Part shown: one piece after another, positions 51,753 through 60,005 of the stretch
Layout of the letters: each line of letters starts with the position of its first letter
How positions within the stretch are numbered: position 1 is the stretch's first letter
From: VYFG01 sp965213885
GTDB lineage: Bacteria > Pseudomonadota > Gammaproteobacteria > Arenicellales > Poriferihabitantaceae
Assembly (NCBI GenBank): GCA_965213885.1
Contig: OZ243919.1
Location: 1 to 64,000, forward strand
Direction of reading: 5' to 3'
DNA length: 64,000 nt
Notes under the pieces: model-generated
Told to the model about the DNA's origin: nothing
What the model saw: the letters and a program-made list of their open reading frames with translations, nothing else
Database searches by the model: none
Program-made: the position numbers and the translations under genes

Positions 51753-53357
51753 TCAGTGGTAGTAGGATGGCCCCCGGATATTGGAATGGTCATCCGGAAG
51801 GATGGATTCCTGGACGGGCTCCGGGGCCTTTTGGTCGAGCCCGTTCTGCAGGATGGAGTGGACGCTCTTGTAGCTGATGGAGTTCAGTTCCAGCGCCCGC
51901 AGGCAGGCGGCGTCGAGCCGTCCGTCGCCGTAGGACTTCGACAGGTTCAGAATCCCGAGGCAGGTGCGGTAGGCCTGCTGGGGATGCTTGCGGTTGGCCA
52001 GCTGCCACTCGACGGCGGCCCGGGCCGCGGGGCCGACTCGGGCGGCCCACGCGACCAGCCGCTCCGGGGACCATTCCCCCATCTGCCGGTGTTTCTCCGG
52101 CATGTGCGCCGGGACGGTGGTGAACCGGCCCGGGCGCCGGGACCGCAGGTGGCTCGCGACCCGCTCGCCCCGGTGGAGGCACTCGACGGTGTTGCGGGTG
52201 GCCCGGACGTGAAGCCGGAGGCCGACCAGCTCATGGGGCACCGAGTAGTAGTGTCTGTCGAACTCGACGTGATAGTCGACATGTACCCGGACCGGCTTCC
52301 ACTCGGAGAACTCGTAGGGCTTCTCCGGCAGGGGTCCCAGGGCCGGCCGGTCGATCTCCTCGAAGACCTCCCGGCGGCATCCGGGGAGCTTGCGGCATGG
52401 TTTGTTGTTGAGTGTCTCCAGCAGCCGCCTGATCTCCCGGTTGACCTCCTGAAGGGAGAAGAACCGGCGCTTGCGCAGGACCGCGAGAATCCACCGCTGG
52501 ACCAGGAGCACGCTCAATTCCGCTTTTGATTTATCTCTTGGGCGCCGAACGCGCGCAGGCAGCACAGTGACGCCGTAGTGCGTCGCCATGTCCTGATAGG
52601 TGGGGTTGATGTCGGGCTCGTACCGGTGCGCCTTGCTCACTGCGGAACGAAGGTTGTCGGGCACGACGATTTCGGGCAGCCCGCCAAGAAAGGAGAAGCA
52701 GTTCCGGTGGGACGTGATCCAGTCTTCCAGACCCTGGCTCCAGGTGGCCTCCGCGTAGGTGTACCCCGATGCCCCCAGCACCGCCACGAACACCTGGGCC
52801 TGGTGCAACTCCCCGGTGGCGCGGTCGATCACGGGGACCGTCATGCCCGAATAGTCCACGAACAGCTTCTCGCCGCCCCGGTGCTCCTGCCGCATCACCA
52901 GGTCCTGCTTGCCGAGCCATTTCCGGTAGTGGTGGCAGAACCACGAGTACTCGTACCCGTACGGGTGCTGCTCCTTGTATTCCTCCCACAGCAGGTACAG
53001 GGTCATGCCCTTGCGCCGGGGGGCGTCCCTCCCCGGCATCCCGTCCCCGCCCGGCCCGCCGTCCTTCGCCGGGCGCTTGAGGTCGCGATGGACCTGCGCC
53101 CAGTCCGGCACCCCGCGGCGCTTCGCCAGTCGCCGGGGCGGCGGTGGTGGAAACAGCTTCCGCTCCAGTTCGGCGTCGGTCAGGTCCTCCGCCAGCGGCC
53201 AGGTCAGACCTGCACGTTCCGTCCGGCGCAGAGTGGAACTGACCGTGGGGCGGGCAATTCCGCAAATAGTCGAAATCTTCCGGTTACTCAGCCCCTGATC
53301 CCACTTCAGGCGGAGAATCTCCCTGATCTTGCGCATCGATATACTCTGGTTGGGCAT
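51753..53357 (-). CDS. istA: IS21 transposase IstA (copy 2)
   Basis: A 534-residue DDE transposase. All catalytic residues seen in copy 1 are present (VDYSG, VPDNL and the Glu in KAELSVLLVQRW). Differences from copy 1 cluster in short tracts (52395-52460, 52510-52535, 52675-52695) while long stretches between are identical. That pattern suggests gene conversion with further copies elsewhere in the genome. Confidence 0.94.
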   Translation of the reverse strand: MPNQSISMRKIREILRLKWDQGLSNRKISTICGIARPTVSSTLRRTERAGLTWPLAEDLTDAELERKLFPPPPPRRLAKRRGVPDWAQVHRDLKRPAKDGGPGGDGMPGRDAPRRKGMTLYLLWEEYKEQHPYGYEYSWFCHHYRKWLGKQDLVMRQEHRGGEKLFVDYSGMTVPVIDRATGELHQAQVFVAVLGASGYTYAEATWSQGLEDWITSHRNCFSFLGGLPEIVVPDNLRSAVSKAHRYEPDINPTYQDMATHYGVTVLPARVRRPRDKSKAELSVLLVQRWILAVLRKRRFFSLQEVNREIRRLLETLNNKPCRKLPGCRREVFEEIDRPALGPLPEKPYEFSEWKPVRVHVDYHVEFDRHYYSVPHELVGLRLHVRATRNTVECLHRGERVASHLRSRRPGRFTTVPAHMPEKHRQMGEWSPERLVAWAARVGPAARAAVEWQLANRKHPQQAYRTCLGILNLSKSYGDGRLDAACLRALELNSISYKSVHSILQNGLDQKAPEPVQESILPDDHSNIRGPSYYH

Positions 53358-53521
53358 GGTGTTCTCTCCGATTTGAAATAGAGAGCACCATACCGGTTGT
53401 CATCAATGCGTCGCTCTGTTCCGATGGGTGAAGTACCACCGTCAAAGGGTGGCAACTTTGCCGTGGAATGGGTGGCAACTTTCAGCGTGGAATGGGTGGC
53501 AACTTTGCTGTGGAATAATCA

Positions 53522-53941
53522 ATCACGCCGAATCGTTCGAACACCGCCTCGACCGAGATGATGTGAAGCTCGTGCCCCAGGGCCTGGGCGACAAGCATCC
53601 GGTCGAAAGGGTCGCGATGCTCGCCGGGCAACTGCCAAAGCAGCAGATCGCCGCACGGTTCGGCCAGAACGGCTTTCCCCGTTTTACGCGGGCGGAACCC
53701 CGTGCGAGCGTACCCGGTGGGGAAGATGGAGGAAACAGCGGATTACACGTCAGGGAACTGACCTGCTCCCGGTGACCCGCGAAGTCTTACGCCCTGTTGG
53801 GTTGGGGCAATTCATCGGCCAGCCCGGGCTCATGAAGATTTCTGACGATAGGCCTCGCGACGAGGAGCGACCCGCACGACAAGCACGATGAGCTCTTCGT
53901 CCCGAACTTTATACAAGATACGATAGTCGCCGACGCGACCT
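53522..53941. repeat. 420-bp duplicated toxin segment, copy 2
   Basis: This segment matches 44998-45415. On the minus strand it contains the PIN fragment (FDRMLVAQALGDKH-like region, lacking the last codons because IS21 abuts) and the 3' part of a RelE-type gene. It ends abruptly near 53941, where an unrelated membrane-protein gene begins. Confidence 0.85.
53829..53941 (-). pseudogene. RelE-type toxin 3' fragment
   Basis: The minus strand reads GDYRILYKVRDEELIV, a three-residue insertion relative to copy 1, and RVAPRREAYRQKSS with a stop. Only the C-terminal 36 or so residues remain, including the Arg-rich end. The 5' part and the antitoxin gene are missing, and the fragment is fused in another frame to the membrane-protein gene. 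Confidence 0.7.
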
Positions 53942-54424
53942 TTCCCTCCGAAGATAGTTGTACCAGTCGCTGAGAGAGTTGTTGTCTGTGACTTCGATTT
54001 CGTGCGGTATATCCTTCGATCCCCGCTTTTTGATTAACTGCGGGCGGAGAATATCGACCGCGTTCTGCGCGTATTCCTTGATTGCGTGGGGATTGCCGGG
54101 ATGTTCCGGGTTTAGGATATTGGGCCGATAAGATTGGGAAACCAGTTTGTATGCCTGCTCCACCTGCTCCCAGTACGCCTTTTCCTTGCCGCGAAAATAT
54201 TTGACGAATGGTAAGACAAATCCTGAATAGACCGTAACTGCCAATACTAGAATTGCCAGAATCGGCCAAAACAGAGGCGGAAGGGCATCAAACATGACCC
54301 CTGCCCCCTTTCCCCATTGCTTCGCCAATCCGACAAAGTAAGCAATTGGGGCGGTGGCTATTAGCTGCAAGAGCGTATGCTCGGCGAACAGGTTGCCGAA
54401 CCACTTCAATAATCTTTTTAGCAT
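53909..54424 (-). CDS. Two-pass membrane protein, C-terminus fused to toxin debris
   Basis: A 171-residue frame. Two membrane segments (LLQLIATAPIAYFVGLA and PILAILVLAVTVYSGFVLPFV) are followed by a soluble region rich in Tyr and Asn (AYKLVSQSYRPNILNPEHP). The last about 12 residues (RERSRRRLSYLV) come from the out-of-frame RelE segment, so the natural C-terminus has been replaced. I recognise no family. The GC content is lower than average, suggesting an acquired gene. Confidence 0.55.
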   Translation of the reverse strand: MLKRLLKWFGNLFAEHTLLQLIATAPIAYFVGLAKQWGKGAGVMFDALPPLFWPILAILVLAVTVYSGFVLPFVKYFRGKEKAYWEQVEQAYKLVSQSYRPNILNPEHPGNPHAIKEYAQNAVDILRPQLIKKRGSKDIPHEIEVTDNNSLSDWYNYLRRERSRRRLSYLV

Positions 54425-54621
54425 TGATTTCCGAGTGCGGCTTCAGGCCTCCAACGCTAGTCAACAGAACCGAGTCCGTCAAGTAGTCTTTATAATTCCC
54501 TCAGGGCGAATTCGCCCTCTCTAAGGATTTCTGCCGGAACAACCGTTTAGGTCCCATACTGGACTTGGCGATCCGATTGGTGAAAAAGGGGTGCGTTTTC
54601 GTTCAACGATCCGGGGGCCGC

Positions 54622-55164
54622 ATGGACTTGCGCGAGGTCGTCGTCGAACCGGTCGCGGTCGCCGACGAGTCACGTGATCAGCGCCTGATGCAGGCGCATC
54701 ACTACCTGGACGCCTTGCCCAGGATCGGCGAGACGCAGTGGTACGTGGTGCGCTGGCGGCGCGAGTGGGTGGCGCTGATCGGCTTCTCCGCGCCGGCCTT
54801 GAAGTGCCGGACGCGGGACGCCTGGATCGGCTGGGACTTCCGGGTGCAGTACGACCGGTTGCATCTGGTCACCGATAATTCCCGCTTTCTGATCCTCCCC
54901 GGCTGGCATCGACCCAATCTGGCCTCGCGGTTGCTGTCGCTGTGCGAGTGGCGCCTGGTCTCGGACTGGCCGAGGCGCTTTGGCCATCCGCTGCTGCTGG
55001 AGAGCTTCGTCGACCCGCCCCGTTTCCGGGGCACGATCCACCGCGCATCGAACTGGTTGTGCCTCGGCCACACCCGCGGGTACCGCCGCGTCCACGGCGG
55101 CTACAGCGCCACCCCCAAGCGCGTCTTCGCCCGTCCCCTGACCCCAAAGCCTGAGCGCGCCTGA
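54622..55164 (+). CDS. DUF4338 (DruA-like) protein, N-terminally short
   Basis: A 180-residue frame from ATG 54622 (open from 54565). It has RLMQAHHYLDALPRIGETQWYVV, LIGFSAPALKCRTRDAWIGWD, NSRFLILPGWHRPNLASRLLS and PKRVFARPL, the same block order as the gene at 26767-27653. The N-terminal region present in that copy (helical KEFCRRIGW part) is missing. A decayed ISAs1-type transposase lies directly downstream. The association suggests a transposition-linked role or a fused transposase rather than a Druantia defence system, since no druB-E genes are present. Confidence 0.7.
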   Translation: MDLREVVVEPVAVADESRDQRLMQAHHYLDALPRIGETQWYVVRWRREWVALIGFSAPALKCRTRDAWIGWDFRVQYDRLHLVTDNSRFLILPGWHRPNLASRLLSLCEWRLVSDWPRRFGHPLLLESFVDPPRFRGTIHRASNWLCLGHTRGYRRVHGGYSATPKRVFARPLTPKPERA

Positions 55165-55211
55165 CCCAGGCCGCACTCGACCCCATCGGCCGCCACAAAG
55201 GACCGAGGATC

Positions 55212-55520
55212 ATGCTCCCCGCCGACACCATGCGCACCCAGCCCCTGTTCTTCGCCGACATCGACGACCCCCGCCGCCGCCAAGGGCGGCGCCATCGACG
55301 GCAAGACCTTGTACCATGCCATCCACGCGGATCAGGACGGCCCCTGCCAAACCCACATCCTGAGCGCCGTCGGCCACCGCTCACAGACCACCCACACCCA
55401 AGAAAAGTAGGCCGCCTGCCCGTCGGCGCCGGCGATCAATCCAGGTGCACCAACGAGATCGGCGCCGTCATCCCCCTGCGTCGCCGCTGTCGTACGCAGA
55501 CCCAACCGCAAGCCACGCCT
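55212..55520 (+). pseudogene. ISAs1-like (H-repeat) transposase relic
   Basis: Three pieces in different frames recall ISAs1-type DDE transposases: FFADIDDPRRRQGRR at the start, AIDGKTLYHAIHADQDGPCQ and HILSAVGH next, then after a frameshift VGRLPVGAGDQSRCTNEIGA. The region between the first and second pieces, about 60-70 residues in a normal enzyme, is deleted. It starts 47 bases after the DUF4338 stop, in line with a former composite unit. Confidence 0.65.
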
Positions 55521-55709
55521 TGTCTTCGACGATCTAAAAATGACGGAAAATACACTCAACACCACAAAGTTCGTGACTTCCAGCGCGAGAACATTAAATT
55601 AGCCGTGGCCCTCCAGTCATCCTGAAAGCGGGCTCGTCACCATCCGGAGGTATCCCGGCAGCGGCACTACAAAGGGAGTTCCTGTGCATCAGCACACGGC
55701 CTGCACACA

Positions 55710-55994
55710 TTAGGTATCGATCTGGACCAGGCCCACCGTCAGACGTGTGCCGGTCGCTTCGGCATAGCGGCGCAGCGTGGCAAAAGACGGGGACACCCGC
55801 CCACCCTCCAGCCGCGCGACCGCAGACTGGGTCGTGCCAAGCCGCCGGGCAAGCTCCGCCTGTGTCAGCTTCGCCGCCGTACGTGCACGTACCAATGCCT
55901 CCACCAGCGCATACTCCTCATCGACCCTCGCATATTCCTCCCGGAACCCGGAATCCTCCATGAACTGCTTTTTAAGCTCTTTCAGTCTTGTCAC
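55710..55994 (-). CDS. higA: HigA-type XRE antitoxin
   Basis: A 94-residue antitoxin. The HTH is KLTQAELARRLGTTQSAVARLEGGRVSPSFATLRRYAEATG. The N-terminal helix (LKELKKQFMEDSGFREEYARVDEEYALV) probably binds the toxin. It lies downstream of the toxin gene and overlaps its stop by 4 bases, the inverted toxin-first order of higBA. Confidence 0.9.
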   Translation of the reverse strand: MTRLKELKKQFMEDSGFREEYARVDEEYALVEALVRARTAAKLTQAELARRLGTTQSAVARLEGGRVSPSFATLRRYAEATGTRLTVGLVQIDT

Positions 55995-56314
55995 CGTGTC
56001 ACCTGCTTCATTCGTTCTCTGGCCGTCGCGAGTGCCCGCTGCGGTGTCCTGCGCGACTTCTTTACAAAGACATGCAGTACCACCACCCGCCGTCGTGCTG
56101 CCGTCACGTAGATTCCCCGGGCAATACCTCCTTCGGCCTTGACCCGAAGCTCCCAGAGCTTGCCCTCGAGATGTCTGACATGGGGTGCGCGAAGTGCCTC
56201 CAGTCCAACGTTCTCCACGGTCTCCAGCAACCGGATCAGCCGGGCGCGCAATGCGACCGGAAGCGCCCTGATTTCAGCATCGACGGCTGAAACGGTTTCA
56301 ACTGTCCATGCCAT
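55991..56314 (-). CDS. higB: HigB/Gp49-type toxin
   Basis: A 107-residue RelE-superfamily toxin of the phage-derived Gp49-like type. It contains LPVALRARLIRLLETVENVGLE, VRHLEGKLWELRVKAEGGIAR and VVVLHVFVKKSRRTPQRALATARER. The LWELR...R...V-LHVF-KK pattern is the family hallmark. It would cleave translated mRNA. Its ATG lies 8 bases from a perfect palindrome (56323-56340). Confidence 0.92.
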   Translation of the reverse strand: MAWTVETVSAVDAEIRALPVALRARLIRLLETVENVGLEALRAPHVRHLEGKLWELRVKAEGGIARGIYVTAARRRVVVLHVFVKKSRRTPQRALATARERMKQVTR

Positions 56315-56322
56315 TGCAGTAG

Positions 56323-56340
56323 TATAGCGTATACGCTATA
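56323..56340. promoter_or_regulatory. Perfect 18-bp palindromic operator of higBA
   Basis: TATAGCGTATACGCTATA is fully self-complementary and lies 8 bases upstream of the higB start. It contains a TATA-like -10 segment on each strand. HigA dimers bind such palindromes to repress the operon. Confidence 0.8.
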
Positions 56341-56378
56341 TATTTCCAAACATACCGCATCAAAGATTTCCACCTATT

Positions 56379-56546
56379 TCAAAGATACTTCTTGAAGGTA
56401 GCGGCCGTAATCCTGACCGCCAGGGCAAAGGCGAGTGCAAACGGCAGGAGAATCCAGGACGGGTGTAGGCTGATCGGGGAGACCAGGTGCAGGACCCAGG
56501 CAGACAGGAACAAGGGCAACGTGGCTTTTCGGGCATAGTGATACAT
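56379..56546 (-). CDS. 55-residue membrane miniprotein
   Basis: A short frame from ATG 56546 to TGA 56379. It reads MYHYARKATLPLFLSAWVLH and contains a second hydrophobic part ILLPFALAFALAVRI before a basic end (TFKKYL). Two hydrophobic helices joined by a short Pro-containing turn are likely. The low number of rare codons and the clear start make it more than chance. It stands alone between higB and the DUF4143 gene. The function is unknown. Confidence 0.5.
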   Translation of the reverse strand: MYHYARKATLPLFLSAWVLHLVSPISLHPSWILLPFALAFALAVRITAATFKKYL

Positions 56547-56754
56547 TCTTTGTTACATATCGGGGGAGTCGGAGTTCGATAGAGGCCTATTTCGTGAAAT
56601 CCTGTAACCCCGGGTGACTACCAATCCAGAGCGTCACACGAGCCGGCCAGCACAGCTTTCCCAAAGATTCCGCAGGTAGAGCCCCAAGTGCGCGCAGCCG
56701 GTGGGAAAGACAGGGTCGTTGGAATGAATGCTGCGGGTTTGTGTGATGCCGGTT

Positions 56755-57809
56755 TCAGGCCTCCCACAGCATCCTGATCGGCATTGCGAACAGCTTTGGG
56801 GCTGTCCGTTGTATACGCTCGCCATCGTGCAGGAGGATGCCGCAGGCGAACCGGTTGCCCGAAACCTCCTTGAGGCGCTGCAGGCCCCTGAAGTCCCGGG
56901 GATGCGCCGTTGCTCCTGCCTTGACCTCAATTCCCATGATCGTGCCTGGGGAACGCTCCAGGACCAGATCAACCTCGACACCATCCTTGTCACGATAGTG
57001 GCTGACGGTCGTCGTTTCGCCTGACAGGGCAATGGCCTTGGCAATCTCTCCATGCACGAAACTCTCCAGTAGCAGTCCCAGCTTCTGGCGGTCCCGAACA
57101 ATGTCCGCGACTTCCGTTCGCAGGAGAGCCGCGAGCAGGCCGGAGTCCAGGAAATGAAGCTTGGGTGTTTTCACCAGCCGCTTCAACTCGCTGTTGTGCC
57201 AGGCGCGTACGCGGCGAATCAGGAACATATGCTCCAGCAGGACAAGCCAGCGATCCACAGTTTTGCCATCCACGCCGAGGCGGGCACCAAGGCTGGACGT
57301 GTTGAGCAACTGGCCTGCAGACAGGGCCGCGTGATCGACCAGGCGGACCATTTCGTCGCACTTCCCGACAGGGGCAAGATCGGAGACATCGCGTTCGGCA
57401 AGCGCCTTGCCACAGGCGCGCAGCCAGAAACGTCGCCGTGCCGGAACGGGGCGGGCAAGTGCCGCCGGATAGCCGCCGGAAACAATCCGCCCGATCATGT
57501 CGGGGGTCGGTCCAGTCTCCTCCAGATCCGGAAAGTCACCGACGAACGCCCGATCAAGAAACCGCGGCGGTACCGCGCTTGCGATTTCGGCCTGGGAAAA
57601 CGCCAGGAGCTCGACCGTCTCGACGCGACCGGCCAACGAGTCCGGCGATATCGACCCCCTGAACAGGTCGACGGAGCTCGTAATCAGATAGCGTCCGGGA
57701 CGAGAGTCTTCATCAACCTTTCTTCAGGGTGAGAATGAGGTTTGGCGCGCGTTGGATTTCGTCGATCGCCGCTGTTTGCAGGCCCCGTACGAAGCCCAGC
57801 GGATCCTCC
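56755..57809 (-). pseudogene. DUF4143 AAA ATPase, 3' part with frameshift
   Basis: The C-terminal 293 residues (57636-56755) are well preserved: AFVGDFPDLEETGPTPDMIG, RDVSDLAPVGKCDEM, NTSSLGARLGVDGKTVDRWL, the DUF4143 part KTPKLHFLDSGLLAALLR, and GIEVKAGATAHPRDFRGLQ with a nuclease-like EVK. The 5' part (57809-57640) carries the Walker B region AAIDEIQRAPNLIL but is out of frame because AAGAAAGG has lost two A compared with AAGAAAAAGG in the other copy. The P-loop part is missing: the frame starts at the junction motif at 57809. Confidence 0.82.
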
Positions 57810-57810
57810 G
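57517..57810. repeat. 294-bp direct repeat of DUF4143 gene, copy A
   Basis: This segment is repeated at 59538-59830 with about 97 per cent identity by eye (a two-A deletion, one base insertion and a few changes). The two copies bracket the AAA/PD-(D/E)XK unit. The offset between copies is 2021 bases. Confidence 0.88.
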
Positions 57811-57845
57811 TCATGGTGACTTTTCCGAGAATGTCATGTCTTGGG
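57809..57845. repeat. Junction motif, copy 3
   Basis: CGTCATGGTGACTTTTCCGA then GAATGTCATGTCTTGGG, identical to copy 1 (46248-46284) over 37 bases. It abuts the truncated DUF4143 frame on one side and leads to the 3' flank of the second AAA/PD-(D/E)XK gene on the other. Confidence 0.85.
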
Positions 57846-57901
57846 TTCGGCTGAACCACGGGCAAAAGGATTGGGGTTCAAAGTACTTCGACGATTGGCG
57901 C

Positions 57902-59467
57902 TCAGGGAACTCCGGCGCGCAGCGCGAGCAGGTTTCTTTGCTCGCGGCCGAAAACCGCCGCGACAAGATGCACTGGCTCGCCCCGGTCGCGGTACTTGTC
58001 CGCGTAGCCGCGGTCGCGCATTTGCTTCATGGCGTCGTCAAGTGCGGTTTCGGCTGCTTCGTTCTCTTTGGCCATCTTGAACTCGAGCACAAACACCTTG
58101 CCGCCGTGGAACACAACCATGTCGGCGCGGCCGTGGCTTGAGGCATCCTCCACCGCAAGGTCCGCACCGACGGCGCGGAAACATAGGTACAGCATGCCTG
58201 CGTAGTGCGCCTCGAACCTATCTACGCCGCCGGCATCGTACCACTGGTGTGGAACCCCGGCCAGATACGACTTGAGCCGTTTGCCGAAGCCCGCGAAATC
58301 CTCCGCCGCAAGCAAATCGAGCAGTGCATTGCCCGACTGAATCACTTCCACCCGGTCCTGACCGGCGTGGGCGAGCAGACCCTTGCTAAAGCTCAGCCGC
58401 ACTTCCAGATTCGGGAACTCCAGCGCGAACAGTCTGTCCACATCGAGATTTTCCTCCCCGGCGATGGTCAAATAGCCCGCTTGGAACATCAGCGCCCGCA
58501 GGTCGATGTCGGACACGTCGAAACTCGACATCAGCCCCTCGTCCGCCAGCAGGCGCTCGAGCTCCATCGGATTTCGCTTCTCTTCCACGATCTTCCGGTA
58601 CAGCATGTCGGGAGTGCCGGTCTCGTACCAGTGGGCCTTGAATACGCGATCGCTGAACAGAAGCAGAATGTCGTAGGGGTTATAGAGCTTTTCCTCGCCC
58701 AGCCAGTGGTAACCGTTGTACCAGCGGCGAATCTCGTCGCGGTCCAGGTCATCTAATTCCGGCGCGAACACCGTGTCGAGGTCACGGTCGGTATAGCCGC
58801 AAATGGTGGCGAATCGCGGGTCGAGGGTAATGTTCTTGAGATTGTTCAGGCCCGAGAACAGGCTGACCTTGGTGAACATGCTGATGCCGGTGACGAAGAC
58901 GAAGCGGACGTGTTCGGCGCTGTCCTTGATGACACCATAGAAACCCCGCAGGTATTCGCGGTTTGCGTGAGCCATTTCGGGATTGTCCAGCACGTCGAGA
59001 ATGGGCTTGTCGTATTCGTCCACGAGTACCACGACTTGCCTGCCGGTTTTGTGGTGCAAGCGGTCGAGCAGGTCCATGAATCGTTCCGGTCCCTCGTCCG
59101 TCGGCGGCCCGGGATCCAGCTCGAAATAGCGTTCAATGATCTCAAGCTGCTTGCGGACGTTGCCCTCAAGATTGCCGGCCTCACTGCTTTTCCCGCCGAA
59201 ACTCAGCCGCACCACCGGATGCGTCTCGTTCCAGTTCCAGCTGTCGTGGATGGCGAGTCCCCTGAACAGCGGTTCGTTGCCCGAGAACAACGCACGCAGC
59301 GTGTCGATGAGCAGGCTCTTGCCGAAGCGGCGCGGGCGCGATAGGAAGTAGTGCCGCCCCCGGCTGACCAGTTCATGGATCAGGGGTGTCTTGTCGACGT
59401 AATAGAAATCTTCTTCCCGGATCGTCCGAAAACTCTGGATACCAATGGGAAGCTGGCGGCGTTGCAT
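57902..59467 (-). CDS. AAA-ATPase/PD-(D/E)XK nuclease-domain protein 2
   Basis: A 521-residue paralogue of the protein at 48641-50206 with the same domain order. N-terminal IGIQSFRTIREEDFYYVDKT, Walker A-like RPRRFGKSLLIDTL, Walker B-like VVLVDEYDKPILD and the C-terminal HGRADMVVFHGGKVFVLEFKM are all intact. It lies inside the split DUF4143 gene, on the same strand. Its unit (about 57810-59537) is flanked by 294-bp direct repeats, which indicates insertion by recombination or a transposition-like event. Confidence 0.88.
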   Translation of the reverse strand: MQRRQLPIGIQSFRTIREEDFYYVDKTPLIHELVSRGRHYFLSRPRRFGKSLLIDTLRALFSGNEPLFRGLAIHDSWNWNETHPVVRLSFGGKSSEAGNLEGNVRKQLEIIERYFELDPGPPTDEGPERFMDLLDRLHHKTGRQVVVLVDEYDKPILDVLDNPEMAHANREYLRGFYGVIKDSAEHVRFVFVTGISMFTKVSLFSGLNNLKNITLDPRFATICGYTDRDLDTVFAPELDDLDRDEIRRWYNGYHWLGEEKLYNPYDILLLFSDRVFKAHWYETGTPDMLYRKIVEEKRNPMELERLLADEGLMSSFDVSDIDLRALMFQAGYLTIAGEENLDVDRLFALEFPNLEVRLSFSKGLLAHAGQDRVEVIQSGNALLDLLAAEDFAGFGKRLKSYLAGVPHQWYDAGGVDRFEAHYAGMLYLCFRAVGADLAVEDASSHGRADMVVFHGGKVFVLEFKMAKENEAAETALDDAMKQMRDRGYADKYRDRGEPVHLVAAVFGREQRNLLALRAGVP

Positions 59468-59537
59468 GGCGCGGGCTCATCGATGCGGCCCGGAAAGCAT
59501 ACCACGCCACCGAACCGCGTCCTTCTTCCGAGCGCCA

Positions 59538-59830
59538 CTCCTCCAGATCCGGAAAGTCACCGACGACCCCGATCAAGAAACCGCGGCGGTACCGCGCTTG
59601 CGATTTCGGTCTGGGAAAACGCCAGGAGCTCGACCGTCTCGACGCGACCGGCCAACGAGTCCGGCGATATCGACCCCCTGAACAGGTCGACGGAGCTCGT
59701 AATCAGATAGCGTCCGGGACGAGAGTCTTCATCAACCTTTTTCTTCAGGGCCAGAATGAGGTTTGGCGTGCGTTGGACTTCGTCGATCGCCGCTGTTTGC
59801 CGGCCCCCTACGAAGTCCACGGATCCTCCT
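59538..59830. repeat. 294-bp direct repeat of DUF4143 gene, copy B
   Basis: Second copy of 57517-57810. Here it is continuous with the N-terminal part of the ATPase gene on the right, and truncated on the left at LEE, where the AAA/PD-(D/E)XK upstream region begins. Confidence 0.88.
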
Positions 59831-60005
59831 GGGCGAATCGCCTGAACCGGTCGTCGTCCAGCGAGACGTACGTGCGGCTGTCATCATCGGTAATGTGGCG
59901 GGCAAGCGTGGTCTTGCCCGACTGGCGCGGCCCCACCATGACGACGATCCGGGTGTCCGTGAGCGCCAGGCGCACCGATTCTTCGGCGTGGCGCCTCACG
60001 AACAT
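59538..60005 (-). pseudogene. DUF4143 AAA ATPase, 5' part with frameshift
   Basis: From ATG 60005 the frame gives MFVRRHAEESVRLALTDTRI and then the P-loop GPRQSGKTTLARHI and YVSLDDDRFRRFAQEDP. A one-base deletion near 59821 (CCGTGG where copy A has CCGCTGG) then shifts the frame; the next frame continues with TAAIDEVQRTPNLILALKKK, ITSSVDLFRGSISPDSLAGR and ends in the repeat at VGDFPDLEE. It supplies the part missing from 56755-57809. Together the two pieces cover the complete gene. Confidence 0.82.

Larger units (their letters stand above)
50557..53521 (-). mobile_element. IS21-family element, copy 2, no target duplication
   Basis: The same element as copy 1, starting TGACTATTCCAC and ending GTGGAATAATCA. 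It is 23 bases shorter because the right end has three instead of four GGGTGGCAACTTT units. The flanks (GGTGATT at left, ATCACGC at right) do not form a target duplication. The right flank lies directly on a duplicated toxin segment, so this copy probably took part in a rearrangement. Confidence 0.92.
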
